Below, piece by piece: positions 1 to 8,962 of a stretch of DNA of 43,520 bases; the stretch's first letter is position 1; every line of letters begins with the position of its first letter. The notes beneath the pieces are model-generated. The model saw nothing but the letters and a program-made list of their open reading frames with translations, ran no database searches and had not been told where the DNA came from. Location of the stretch: NCBI RefSeq assembly GCF_001905005.1, contig NZ_LWKZ01000014.1:1-43520 (forward strand), given 5' to 3'. Position numbers and translations under genes: made by a program. Source of the DNA: Streptomyces sp. CB02923 (GTDB taxonomy: Bacteria; Actinomycetota; Actinomycetes; Streptomycetales; Streptomycetaceae).

Positions 1-1
1 G

Positions 2-853
2 CTGCCCGCGGTCGCCGTCACCCGCGCCCTCGACGACGTCAACATGAACCCGGACACCCCGATCGTCGTCCGCTTCGCGCGCTGGGCCGGTGACGTCGCC
101 CACGGCGACCTGGGCCGGACCCTCGAAGGCGACTCCGTCAACGACGACTTCGGCCGCCGTGTCGGAGTCAGCACCCGGCTGCTGCTCCTGGCGACCCTCG
201 TCGGCTCGGCCCTCGGCGTCGCCGTCGGCGCGTACGGGGCGATCCGCCAGTACCGGTTCTTCGACCGGTTCTCCACCCTCGCCTCGTTCTTCGTGCTGGC
301 GATGCCGGTGTTCGTGGTCGGCGTCGCGCTGAAGATCGGCGCCACCGCCCTCAACGACGGTACGCAGACCATCAAGGTCCTCGGTGAGTACGACGCGCAG
401 TACGCCGGACGGTGGGACCCCGCCGCCCTCCTCAACCGCGGCCAGCACATGCTGCTGCCCGCCCTCACCCTGATCATCGTGCAGGTGGCCCTCTACAGCC
501 GCTACCAGCGCAACACCATGCTGGACGTGCTCGGCGCCGACTTCCTCCGCACCGCCCGCGCCAAGGGCTTACGCCGCCGGACCGCGCTGGTACGGCACGG
601 ACTGCGCACGGCCGTCCTGCCGGTCGTGCCGTTGCTGGTCTACAACGTCGTACTGCTCTTCGCCGGTGCCACCTTCGTCGAGAAGACCTTCGGCTGGCAC
701 GGCATGGGCGAACTGCTCGTCGACTCGGTCGCCGGCCAGGACGTCAACGCGGTGGCGGCGGTCGGCCTGTTCACCGCCGTGCTGGTGCTGATCGCGGGAC
801 TGCTCTCGGACCTCCTGTACGCGGCCCTGGACCCCCGCGTACGGGTGCGGTGA
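2..853 (+). CDS. ABC transporter permease, DppB/OppB-type (5' end outside window)
   Basis: This is the first membrane subunit of a peptide- or nickel-type ABC importer. The reading frame is open from the first bases of the window, and residues before the internal Met at 44 read sensibly, so the true start lies upstream and the gene is 5'-truncated here. Hydrophobic segments lie at LLLLATLVGSALGVAVGAYG, at SFFVLAMPVFVVGVAL, and near the C-terminus. The cytoplasmic EAA-like loop that docks on the ATPase is visible as FLRTARAKGLRRR followed by VRHGLRTAVLP, the usual place and form in this family. The stop codon overlaps the ATG of the next permease gene (ATGA at 853), so the two are probably translated together. 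The family is clear; the substrate cannot be read from a permease. Confidence 0.9.
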   Translation: MPAVAVTRALDDVNMNPDTPIVVRFARWAGDVAHGDLGRTLEGDSVNDDFGRRVGVSTRLLLLATLVGSALGVAVGAYGAIRQYRFFDRFSTLASFFVLAMPVFVVGVALKIGATALNDGTQTIKVLGEYDAQYAGRWDPAALLNRGQHMLLPALTLIIVQVALYSRYQRNTMLDVLGADFLRTARAKGLRRRTALVRHGLRTAVLPVVPLLVYNVVLLFAGATFVEKTFGWHGMGELLVDSVAGQDVNAVAAVGLFTAVLVLIAGLLSDLLYAALDPRVRVR

Positions 854-1938
854 TGCGTACCACGGGCGGCGGCCGCACGCCGGGGAAGAGCCGTACGGCA
901 GACGGTCACACGCCGGGGGAGAGCCGTACGGCGAACGGCCGCACGCCGGGGCAGAGCCGTACGGCAAACGGCCGCACGCCGGGGGAGAGCCGTACGGCGA
1001 ACCGCCCCCGGACGTCGCGCGCCCGCCTCACCGCCCGCCGCTTCGCGCGCAACCGGCTCGCGCTGGCCGGGCTGGCGCTGCTCCTCCTGCTCTTCCTCGC
1101 CGCGTACGCCGGCCCGCTGCTGAGTCCCTGGGACCACCGCACCCACGACTTCCTCAACTTCCTCTCCGGGCCGTCCGCCGACCACTGGTGGGGCACCACC
1201 CAGAGCGGCCTGGACCTGTACGCGCTCACCCTGCGCGGACTCCAGAAGTCGCTGGTCATCGGCGTCCTCGTGGGAGTGGTCTCCACCTTCCTGTCGGCCG
1301 TGGTGGGCGCCTTCGCCGGTTACTTCGGCGGCTGGACCGACCGTGTGCTGACCGGGCTCGTCGATCTGCTGCTGGTGATGCCCGCCTTCCTGTTCGTCGC
1401 CGTCCTGTCGCCGCTCGTCCGCGGCTCCGGCTGGCCGGTCTTCGTCGTGCTGCTGGCCGCCTTCAGCTGGATGATCACCGGCCGGGTGGTCCGCAGCGTG
1501 ACGCTCACCCTCAAGGAACGCGAGTACGTCAAGGCCGCCCGCTACATGGGCGTACCGGCACCGGTGATCGTCTTCCGGCACATCCTGCCCAACATGGCCT
1601 CCCTGCTGATCATCGAGGCGGTCATCCAGGCCGGAGCCGCGGTCATCGGGGAGAGCGGGCTGTCGTACTTCGGGTTCGGCGTGCAGCCGCCGGACGTGTC
1701 GCTGGGCACGGTCATCGCCGACAACACCAACATGGCCGCGAGCTACCCGTGGCTGTTCTTCTTCCCCGCCGGATGCCTGGTGCTCATCGGCGTCTCCCTC
1801 GCCTTCATCGGCGACGGGCTGCGGGACGCGCTGGACCCCGACGCCGCGGGAGCCCAGGCCCGCGCCGGGCGACGGCCACGCGGGAAGCGCCGGTTCCGTA
1901 CGGGCGAAAGCACCGGAGCGACGGAAGGCCGCAGGTGA
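853..1938 (+). CDS. ABC transporter permease, DppC/OppC-type, with repeat-rich N-terminus
   Basis: Second permease of the importer, 361 residues from the ATG in the ATGA overlap with the upstream permease. Residues 1-55 are a hydrophilic leader consisting mostly of four copies of an 11-residue unit (like GRTPGESRTAN). The normal DppC fold then begins with a basic stretch and the first helix LALLLLLFLAAYAGPLL. The EAA-type docking loop is KEREYVKAARYMGVPAPVIVFRHILPN, read in two parts, and the C-terminus has the usual FIGDGLRDALDP motif. The leader is much longer than is typical of DppC proteins and is probably dispensable. A later start could be argued, but the next in-frame candidates lie inside the fold. 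The stop overlaps the GTG of the ATPase gene. Confidence 0.9.
   Translation: MRTTGGGRTPGKSRTADGHTPGESRTANGRTPGQSRTANGRTPGESRTANRPRTSRARLTARRFARNRLALAGLALLLLLFLAAYAGPLLSPWDHRTHDFLNFLSGPSADHWWGTTQSGLDLYALTLRGLQKSLVIGVLVGVVSTFLSAVVGAFAGYFGGWTDRVLTGLVDLLLVMPAFLFVAVLSPLVRGSGWPVFVVLLAAFSWMITGRVVRSVTLTLKEREYVKAARYMGVPAPVIVFRHILPNMASLLIIEAVIQAGAAVIGESGLSYFGFGVQPPDVSLGTVIADNTNMAASYPWLFFFPAGCLVLIGVSLAFIGDGLRDALDPDAAGAQARAGRRPRGKRRFRTGESTGATEGRR
871..1002 (+). repeat. Four tandem 33-bp units inside the second permease gene
   Basis: Units run 871-903, 904-936, 937-969 and 970-1002, differing at only a few positions each. The 33-bp period keeps frame and encodes 11 residues each time. The near identity of the copies suggests recent slippage or unequal exchange rather than selection on the protein sequence. 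Confidence 0.95.
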
Positions 1939-4247
1939 CCGGAGAGCACATCAGCCCCGCGGAGACGGCCGGACGCCCCGCGCTCCGAGTGACGGACCTG
2001 CACGTCACCTTCCCCGGCGAGACCGGCCCGGTGCACGCCGTACGCGGCCTGAGCTTCGCCGTACGGCCCGGCGAGGTCCTCGGCATCGTCGGGGAGTCCG
2101 GTGCGGGCAAGTCAGCCGCCGCGCAGGCCGTCCTGGGGCTGCTGCCGGACGGCGCCGGGGTACGGGGCTCCGTCGAACTGGACGGCCGGGAACTGCTCGG
2201 CCTCGGCGACGCCGAGCTGTCCAGGATCCGCGGCAACGGCATCAGCATGGTCTTCCAGGACCCGCTGTCCGCCCTCACACCCGTCTACAGCATCGGCAGC
2301 CAGCTCGCCGAAGCGCTCCGCGTCCACCAGGACCTGAGCCGCAAGGCCGCCCGTGCGCGTGCCGTCGAACTCCTCGACCTCGTCGGCATCCCCGACCCGC
2401 ACCGCCGCGCCGACGCCTTCCCGCACGAGTTCTCCGGCGGTATGCGGCAGCGCGCCGTGATCGCCATGGCCGTCGCCAACGACCCGCGGGTCATCGTCGC
2501 GGACGAGCCGACCACCGCCCTCGACGTCACCGTCCAGGCGCAGATCCTGGACGTCCTGAGGACGGCCCGGGAAGCGACCGGCGCCGCGGTCGTCCTGATC
2601 ACCCACGACCTCGGGGTGGTCGCCGGGGCCGCTGACCGGGTGCAGGTCATGTACGCGGGGCGGCCGGTGGAGGCCGGGACGGTCGACGAGATCTACTACC
2701 GGCCCCGGATGCCGTACACGGTCGGCCTGCTGGGCGCGACGCCCCGGCTGGACGGGCCCACGGGGGTGCCGCTGGTGCCCGTACACGGCTCCCCGCCGTC
2801 CCTGTCGGCCCTGCCGCCCGGCTGCCCGTTCGCGCCACGCTGCCCTGCCGCCGTGGACCGGTGCCGGGAGGCGGAGCCCGCCCCGGCCCCCGCCGCGGAC
2901 GACGGGCACTTCGCCGCGTGCCACCGGAGCGAGGAGATCGCGGCGGGGACCTTGCCACGGGCGGAGATCTTCCCTCCCATGGAGGCGAATCGAACGGCCT
3001 CGTCCCCCCAGCAGGGGGCTACCCAAGCGGAGCGAGCCGGAACCGCGCCACCCACCCCCACCCCATCCGCCCCAGCACCATCGGCCCCCGCCCCACTCCC
3101 ACCCCGCCCCTTAGTCCTCGAAGTCGACGGTCTCGTCAAGCACTTCCCGCTCACCCGGGGCACCTTCGTCAAGCGTGCCGTCGGCTCCGTACGGGCCGTG
3201 GACGGCATCAGCCTCGCCGTACGGGAAGGGGAGACGCTCGCCCTGGTCGGCGAGTCCGGCTGCGGCAAGACCACCACCCTGATGGAGATCATGGACCTGG
3301 CGGCCGGGCAGGCGGGCACCGTCCGCCTCTTCGGCCGGGACGTCCGGGACCTGGACCGCGCCGCGCGCCGGAGCCTGCGCCGCGATCTTCAGATCGTCTT
3401 CCAGGACCCGACGGCCGCCCTGGACCCGCGGATGCCGGCCGGCGACATCCTCGCCGAGCCGCTGCGCACCCACCGCTGGACCGCGGACCGCATCGCCGCC
3501 CGCGTCCCGGCCCTGCTGGAGACGGTCGGGCTGGCGGCCGCGGACGCGGGCCGCTACCCGCGCGAGTTCAGCGGCGGCCAGCGCCAGCGCATCGCCATCG
3601 CGCGCGCCCTGGCCCTGGAGCCGCGCCTGCTGGTGCTGGACGAGCCGGTGTCCGCCCTCGACGTGTCCGTGCAGGCCGGTGTGCTCAACCTGCTGGACGA
3701 GCTGAAGGCCCGGCTGGGCCTGAGCTACCTGCTCGTCGCCCACGACCTGTCCGTCGTCCGGCACAGCGCCGACCGGATCGCGGTCATGTACCTGGGCCGC
3801 ATCGTGGAGTCGGGGGACACCGCGGACGTGTTCGCGGCGCCGTCCCATCCGTACACACAGGCCCTGCTGTCCGCCGTGCCGCTGCCCGATCCGCGCAAGG
3901 AGCGGGAACGGAGCCGGACCCGCGTCCTGCTGGGCGGCGACCTGCCGAGCCCCGCGGACGTGCCGTCCGGCTGCCGCTTCCGCGGCCGCTGCCCGCTGTA
4001 CGCGGCGCTCGGCACCCCGGAGCAGCGACGCTGCCGCGAGGAGGACCCGCAGCCCAGGGCCCTGACGCCCACCCGCGAGGCGGGCCCGCCGTCCAGGGCC
4101 CTGATGTCCACCCGTGAGGCGGACCCGCCGTCCAGGGCCCTGACGCCCACCCGGGAGCAGGACCCGCCCCCCACGCCCCTGGCCCCCGCCCACGAGGCGG
4201 CCTGCCACTACGCGTCGTACGCCGCGTCCCCGCCAGGAGGAGGCTGA
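1935..4247 (+). CDS. Fused DppD-DppF-type ABC ATPase (two nucleotide-binding domains)
   Basis: A 770-residue energy-coupling subunit in which the two ATPases that are usually separate are joined. Domain 1 (about residues 15-330) has Walker A GESGAGKS, signature FSGGMRQR, Walker B VIVADEPTTALD and H-loop LITHDLG. Domain 2 (about 390-720) has GESGCGKT, FSGGQRQR, LLVLDEPVSALD and LVAHDLS. Each is followed by the Cys-bearing oligopeptide-transporter C-terminal motif (GCPFAPRCPAA and GCRFRGRCPLY). A Pro/Ala/Ser linker joins them. The far C-terminus has three imperfect 13-residue repeats (RALTPTREAGPPS type) before a final Cys-His segment. I chose the GTG at 1935 because it overlaps the upstream stop (GTGA) and precedes the first beta strand sensibly. 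All catalytic residues are present in both halves. Confidence 0.93.
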   Translation: MTGEHISPAETAGRPALRVTDLHVTFPGETGPVHAVRGLSFAVRPGEVLGIVGESGAGKSAAAQAVLGLLPDGAGVRGSVELDGRELLGLGDAELSRIRGNGISMVFQDPLSALTPVYSIGSQLAEALRVHQDLSRKAARARAVELLDLVGIPDPHRRADAFPHEFSGGMRQRAVIAMAVANDPRVIVADEPTTALDVTVQAQILDVLRTAREATGAAVVLITHDLGVVAGAADRVQVMYAGRPVEAGTVDEIYYRPRMPYTVGLLGATPRLDGPTGVPLVPVHGSPPSLSALPPGCPFAPRCPAAVDRCREAEPAPAPAADDGHFAACHRSEEIAAGTLPRAEIFPPMEANRTASSPQQGATQAERAGTAPPTPTPSAPAPSAPAPLPPRPLVLEVDGLVKHFPLTRGTFVKRAVGSVRAVDGISLAVREGETLALVGESGCGKTTTLMEIMDLAAGQAGTVRLFGRDVRDLDRAARRSLRRDLQIVFQDPTAALDPRMPAGDILAEPLRTHRWTADRIAARVPALLETVGLAAADAGRYPREFSGGQRQRIAIARALALEPRLLVLDEPVSALDVSVQAGVLNLLDELKARLGLSYLLVAHDLSVVRHSADRIAVMYLGRIVESGDTADVFAAPSHPYTQALLSAVPLPDPRKERERSRTRVLLGGDLPSPADVPSGCRFRGRCPLYAALGTPEQRRCREEDPQPRALTPTREAGPPSRALMSTREADPPSRALTPTREQDPPPTPLAPAHEAACHYASYAASPPGGG

Positions 4248-4316
4248 AGAACGCCTCCCGCGCCGCGCCCTCCCTGTGTTTTCGTCAGTCCAGTCGAGAA
4301 AGGGAACGTCTCCGCA

Positions 4317-6014
4317 ATGAAGCTCTCCAGAGTTCCGCTCGCCCTCGTCGCCACCGTCGCGGTGTCGGCATCAGCGCTGACCGCTTGCGGCGGGTCGGAC
4401 GACAACGGCGGCGGCGCCAAGCCGAAGCAGGCACCGAAGACCACCGCGCTGGACATCAACAAGACCGATCCGGGACAGCTGACCCAGGGCGGCACGCTGA
4501 ACTGGGCGATCGACCAGTTCCCCGTGCAGTTCAACGCGATGGAGGCGGACGGCAACCAGGCCTCCACCAACGTCGTCGTCGAGGCTCTGCTGCCGTCGCT
4601 GTGGCACTCGGCGCCGAACGGCGAGCAGGTCCCGAACAAGGCGTTCCTGCTGGACGCCGCCAGCCGTACCGAGGGCGGCAAGCAGGTCGTCACGTACCAC
4701 CTGAACCCCAAGGCGAAGTGGTCCGACGGCACCCCGGTGACCTACCGGGATCTGGAGGCCAACGTACGGGCGATGAGCAGCAAGGACGAGGCGTACAAGG
4801 CCGGTGCTCCGGCCGGGTACGAGGACGTGTCGTCGGTCCGCAGGGGCAAGGACGACCACGAGGCCGTCCTGACCTTCGGCACGCCGTACGCGGACTGGCG
4901 CGCACTGTTCGCCGCGCCCAACAACACCCCGCTCTACCCGGCGAAGTACATGGCCGACGCCAAGAGCTTCACCACCGGCTACCTGAACAAGATCCCGGTC
5001 ACCTCCAACGCGTACAAGCTGGGCGGCATCGACCGGACCGCGCAGACCGTCACCCTCGTCCCCGACCCCGCCTGGTGGGGCGACAAGCCGAAACTCGACA
5101 AGATCGTCTTCCATGCGATGACGACCGAGTCGATGCCCGCCGCCTACGCCAACGGCGAGATCGACTACTTCGACCTGAACGCCGGAGTCGCCGCCTACAA
5201 GCAGGCGTCCGGCGTCCGGACGGGCGAGATCCGCGAGGCCGGCGGCCCCAACTACCGCCATCTGACCTTCAACGGCAAGAGCCCGAAGCTCAGCGACCCC
5301 GCGGTGCGCAAGGCACTGTTCAAGGCCACCGACCGCGAGACGCTCGTGAAGTCCGGCGTCAAGGGCCTCGGCTGGGAGCCCGTACCGCTGAACAACCACT
5401 TCCTCGTGCCCAACCAGACGGGCTACCGGAACAACTCCGGAGACCTCGGCACGTACGACCCGAAGGCGGCCGGCCGGATGCTGGACGAGGCCGGATGGAA
5501 GCTGGACGGCAAGATCCGCAAGAAGGACGGTGCGGAGCTGAAACTGCGCTTCGTGATCCCCACCGGCCAGCCCGCCTCGAAGAACGAGGCCACCATCCTG
5601 ACCCAGATGTGGGCCCAGGTCGGCGTCCAGCTGGACATCCGGACGGTGCCCGTCAACGATTTCTTCGACAAGTACCTGATCCCGGGCGAGTTCGACGTGG
5701 CGCCCTACAGCTTCTCCCGCACGCCGTTCTCCGCGTCCGGCTCCAAGAACATCTACGCCACCGACGGCGGCAACAACATCTCCAAGACCGGCAGCGCGAA
5801 GCAGGACGAACTGCTGGACAAGGCCGGCCGCGCCACCGACCGGACGACGTCCCTGGAGGCCGTCAACGAGGCCGACGCGGAAGTGTGGCGAAGCGCCGGC
5901 GTACTGCCCACCTACCAGCTCCCCGAGATCACCGCGGCCAAGAAGAACCTGGCCAACCTCGGCGCCCAGGGCATGGCCGACATCACCTACGAGTGGATCG
6001 GCTACACGAAGTAG
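4317..6014 (+). CDS. ABC transporter substrate-binding lipoprotein, family 5
   Basis: A 565-residue extracytoplasmic solute-binding protein of the large peptide/nickel family (SBP_bac_5 type), and the natural partner of the permeases and ATPase just upstream. A signal peptide (residues 1-23) ends in the lipobox LTAC, so Cys24 should carry the lipid anchor. A short Gly/Asp/Asn spacer follows, then the binding fold, including GGTLNWAID near the N-terminus and the typical YHLNPKAKWSDGTPVT segment. A purine-rich AAAGGGA lies about 11 bases before the ATG. The 69-bp gap to the ATPase gene is the only real gap in this four-gene set, so it may have its own promoter or simply be distal in the operon. 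The ligand is not predictable; peptides are likely. Confidence 0.9.
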   Translation: MKLSRVPLALVATVAVSASALTACGGSDDNGGGAKPKQAPKTTALDINKTDPGQLTQGGTLNWAIDQFPVQFNAMEADGNQASTNVVVEALLPSLWHSAPNGEQVPNKAFLLDAASRTEGGKQVVTYHLNPKAKWSDGTPVTYRDLEANVRAMSSKDEAYKAGAPAGYEDVSSVRRGKDDHEAVLTFGTPYADWRALFAAPNNTPLYPAKYMADAKSFTTGYLNKIPVTSNAYKLGGIDRTAQTVTLVPDPAWWGDKPKLDKIVFHAMTTESMPAAYANGEIDYFDLNAGVAAYKQASGVRTGEIREAGGPNYRHLTFNGKSPKLSDPAVRKALFKATDRETLVKSGVKGLGWEPVPLNNHFLVPNQTGYRNNSGDLGTYDPKAAGRMLDEAGWKLDGKIRKKDGAELKLRFVIPTGQPASKNEATILTQMWAQVGVQLDIRTVPVNDFFDKYLIPGEFDVAPYSFSRTPFSASGSKNIYATDGGNNISKTGSAKQDELLDKAGRATDRTTSLEAVNEADAEVWRSAGVLPTYQLPEITAAKKNLANLGAQGMADITYEWIGYTK

Positions 6015-6051
6015 CCCACCGCGGTGCGCCGCTCTCTCCGCGCGAACCGGC

Positions 6052-7638
6052 TCACCGCGGAGTCGCACGATGACCGGGCCCGCCGACCGGCCCGGCCGCC
6101 GTGCGGGCGGCGGCGCCCGCGTCACCGGGCCCGCCGCCGTCCTCGTCCTCGTCGGAACCGGAGTTGATGCGGGCGAGGACGGCGTCCCGCTCCGGGGTGT
6201 CCTCCGGCTTGAGGAAGCCGACCAGGACGTACAGGACCAGCGAGGTGGCCACCGGCGCGACGATCTGCACCTGGAGCTGGACACCGGACAGCCCGTAGTT
6301 GGTGAGCCAGAAGGCGAACAGGCCCGCCGCCCAGGACACCAGCGCCGCCGTCGGCCCGGACCTGCGGAAGCGCGGCACCATGCCCAGCAGGAACGGGATG
6401 GAGACCGGCCCCACCAGCCCGGCCACCCACTTGATGACGACGGTGATGATGTCCTTGAACGCCGGCGAGTCGACCTGGGTCGCTATGGCCATCGACAGGG
6501 CCAGGAAGGCGACGGTGGACAGCCGAGCGGCCAGCAGGCCCGCCCGGTGCGACCAGGTGCGCGCCCGCGCCCCCAGCTTCGGCAGCGCGGGCGCGATGTC
6601 ACGGGTGAAGACGGCGGAGATGGCGTTGGCGTCGGAAGAGCACATGGCCATCGTGTGCGAGAAGAAGCCGACGATGACCAGGCCCAGCAGGCCGTGCGGC
6701 AGCAGGTGTTCGGTGAGCAGCGCGTACGAGTCGGACGCGTCCGGCTTCTCTGCCGTCACCAGGAGCGGCGCCACCCACATGGGGAAGAAGAGCACGGCCG
6801 GCCACACGAACCACAGGACGGCGGACAGCCGGGCCGAGCGCCGCGCCTCGCGGGCGTTGCGGGTGGCCATGTAGCGCTGCGCCTGGTTCCACATCCCGCC
6901 GCTGTACTCGAAGGTCTTGATGAACAGATACGCCAGCAGGAACGTCAGCGTGTACGGGCCGACCGTGGGCCGGGTGTGGCCGTCGGGCAGCCGGTCCCAC
7001 ACCGTCCACAGCGCGCTGACGCCGCCCAGCTCGGCCAGCACGGTCACCAGCATCGCCACCCCCGCCAGCAGCTGGATGACGAACTGCCCGAGTTCGGTGA
7101 GCGCGTCCGCCCACAGGCCGCCGACCGTGCAGTAGACGCCGGTGACCACGCCGGTGATCAGGATGCCCTGGTTGAGGGTGAGGCCGGTGAAGACGGACAG
7201 CAGGGTGGCGATGGCCGCCCACTTGGCCCCCACGTCCACGATCTTCAGCAGTACGCCGGACCAGGCGAGCGCCTGCTGGGTGGGCAGGTTGTAGCGGCTC
7301 TTGAGGTACTCCAGCGGGGAGGCGACGTGCAGCCGCGAGCGCAGCCGGTTCAGCCGCCCGGCGAACAGGCGGGCCCCGACGGCGATACCGACCGCGATGG
7401 GGAAGGACCAGGTGACGTAGGACGTGACGCCGTACTGGTAGGCGATGCCCGCGTACCCGGTGAACATCACGGCGCTGTAGCCCGACATGTGGTGGGAGAT
7501 GCCGGAGAGCCACCAGGGCATCCGGCCGCCCGCCGTGAAGAAGTCGGAGACGTCGTCCACGCGCTGGTGGGACCACACGCCGATCGCGACCATCACGCCG
7601 AAGTAGCCGATGAGCACGGCCCAGTCGAGACTGTTCAT
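6052..7638 (-). CDS. Sodium:solute symporter family transporter
   Basis: A 528-residue polytopic membrane protein of the SSS (LeuT-fold) family, which couples sodium uptake to import of a small solute. The opening MNSLDWAVLIGYFGVMVAIG, the following SDFFTAGGRMPWWLSG, and the SGYSAVMFTGYAG helix are characteristic of this family. About 13-14 hydrophobic segments follow, ending in a hydrophilic Asp/Glu/Gly-rich tail of some 35 residues. I start at 7638 because a strong GGAGGGGG ribosome-binding site sits immediately before that ATG; the frame remains open for 46 more codons upstream, but that stretch is not membrane-like. The gene converges on the ABC importer with only 37 bp between stops. The substrate is unknown; sugars, proline, pantothenate and carboxylates are all handled by relatives. 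Confidence 0.88.
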   Translation of the reverse strand: MNSLDWAVLIGYFGVMVAIGVWSHQRVDDVSDFFTAGGRMPWWLSGISHHMSGYSAVMFTGYAGIAYQYGVTSYVTWSFPIAVGIAVGARLFAGRLNRLRSRLHVASPLEYLKSRYNLPTQQALAWSGVLLKIVDVGAKWAAIATLLSVFTGLTLNQGILITGVVTGVYCTVGGLWADALTELGQFVIQLLAGVAMLVTVLAELGGVSALWTVWDRLPDGHTRPTVGPYTLTFLLAYLFIKTFEYSGGMWNQAQRYMATRNAREARRSARLSAVLWFVWPAVLFFPMWVAPLLVTAEKPDASDSYALLTEHLLPHGLLGLVIVGFFSHTMAMCSSDANAISAVFTRDIAPALPKLGARARTWSHRAGLLAARLSTVAFLALSMAIATQVDSPAFKDIITVVIKWVAGLVGPVSIPFLLGMVPRFRRSGPTAALVSWAAGLFAFWLTNYGLSGVQLQVQIVAPVATSLVLYVLVGFLKPEDTPERDAVLARINSGSDEDEDGGGPGDAGAAARTAAGPVGGPGHRATPR

Positions 7639-7960
7639 GCCCCCTCCAGGGGTCCGCCTTGTGAACGGGGGAACACTTCGCCGTACGTTCCGCGGGGCGG
7701 CGCCCCCGTGCGGGAGCGGGGACTTCGGGGATTGAACCGTCCACGGCGAGGGGCGGTCAAGGGTGCCAGCGGTCAAGGATGTGAACCGCTGTCAGCTAAG
7801 CGAACGATTTTGCGGCCTCTTGACCCCTGGGGGAGTTGTTGGGCACGTCCGCCGGAACCCAGGATGAGCGCACACTTCGCCGGGGCGGCACGGGTGCGGG
7901 AACCCGTGAGGAGGGAGGGGAGGGGGAAAAGGGGAGGGGAGGGGCTGGGGTGGCGGGCCG
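7639..7960. promoter_or_regulatory. Intergenic leader of the symporter gene with a repeated 10-mer
   Basis: No gene is seen here. The perfect 10-mer GCGGTCAAGG occurs at 7753-7762 and again at 7769-7778, a 16-bp spacing. Read on the minus strand these give two TTGACC-like -35 elements, so the pair may be a promoter or an operator for the symporter. The segment next to the SDR stop (about 7905-7950) is a run of G and A only, with no recognisable hairpin. Confidence 0.4.
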
Positions 7961-8746
7961 CTAGCGCATGATCTCGCCGGCGTTCACCAGCAGTGACTGG
8001 CCGGTGATCGCCCGCGCCCGGTCGGACGCCAGGAACGCCGCGGTGTGCGCGACATCGGCGTCCGTCGCCATCTCCGGCAGCGCCATCCGCGCGGTGAGCC
8101 GGTCCAGCACCTCGCGCTCCGGTACGTCCTCGGTGTGCGCCGCGTACCGTACGTACGCCTCGACCTGCGGGCCCCACATCCAGCCCGGCTGCACGGTGTT
8201 GACGCGTATCCGGCGCGGCCCCAGCTCACGCGCGAGCGCGTACATCGCCGAGACCAGCGCGCCCTTGGACGCCGCGTACGCCGCCTGCCGCACCTCCGAC
8301 GGCGCGGCCACCGACGACTGCGTGCCGATCAGCACGACCGACCCGCCCCCGCCCTCCGTCATCGACGGCAGGCAGGCGCGCGTCATCCGCAGCGTGCCGA
8401 AGAGGTTGATGTCCACGACCCGCTGCCAAGCGTCGAAGTCGGCGTCCGCCAGCCCGCCGAAGTGCGAGTCCAGCGCGGCCACCTGGACGACGGCGTCGAT
8501 ACCGCCGAAACGTTCGGCCGCGAGCGCGGCCAGCGCGGCGCACTGCTTCTCGTCCGCGATGTCCGTCACCCGCCAGGCGACGCGTTCGCCCGACGGATCG
8601 GCCTGCGCCGCCGTCTCGGCCAGGCGGGACTCCGTACGGGCGCCGAGCACCACCGAAGCGCCGTCCCGTACGCACGCCATCGCCACCTGATGGCCCAGCC
8701 CGGCGCCAACGCCCGAAACGACGACGGTCTTGTCCCGCAGTAGCAT
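7961..8746 (-). CDS. Short-chain dehydrogenase/reductase (SDR) family oxidoreductase
   Basis: A 261-residue NAD(P)-dependent oxidoreductase of the classical SDR type. The N-terminal nucleotide-binding strand and turn read VVVSGVGAGLGHQVAMAC (the family's TGxxxGxG region). The catalytic block shows IGTQSSVAAPS followed by YAASKGAL, supplying the Ser, Tyr and Lys of the active site. The C-terminal DVAHTAAFLASDRARAITG is also standard. I start at 8746, where GGAGG lies about 6 bases upstream; the longer open frame continues into low-complexity Ala/Thr codons that are unlikely to be translated. The substrate is unknown. The gene is divergent from the unrecognised gene at 8963, which may belong to the same pathway. 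Confidence 0.88.
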   Translation of the reverse strand: MLLRDKTVVVSGVGAGLGHQVAMACVRDGASVVLGARTESRLAETAAQADPSGERVAWRVTDIADEKQCAALAALAAERFGGIDAVVQVAALDSHFGGLADADFDAWQRVVDINLFGTLRMTRACLPSMTEGGGGSVVLIGTQSSVAAPSEVRQAAYAASKGALVSAMYALARELGPRRIRVNTVQPGWMWGPQVEAYVRYAAHTEDVPEREVLDRLTARMALPEMATDADVAHTAAFLASDRARAITGQSLLVNAGEIMR

Positions 8747-8962
8747 GCGCGCCTCCAGGCCGGGCCGACCGCCGAGGATATGTGACGGGCCGTCAGGATA
8801 GGGGGTGAGGCGGGCGATGACCACCGTTGCGATGGCCGCCGTTGCGATGGCTGCGGCTGCGGTGACTGCGCTACGGCTGCGGTCGCGCGGCCCGCAGAAT
8901 GCCCGCATGGTGGACGGGCGCGCCGCACCCCTCCTCAACTGACGCCATGTCAGCTACAACCG

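Noticed and set aside
6070..7971. Plus-strand frame of 633 codons across the symporter
   Set aside because: Arg/Gly/Asp-rich antisense shadow with no motif; the minus strand encodes an intact SSS transporter with a strong ribosome-binding site.
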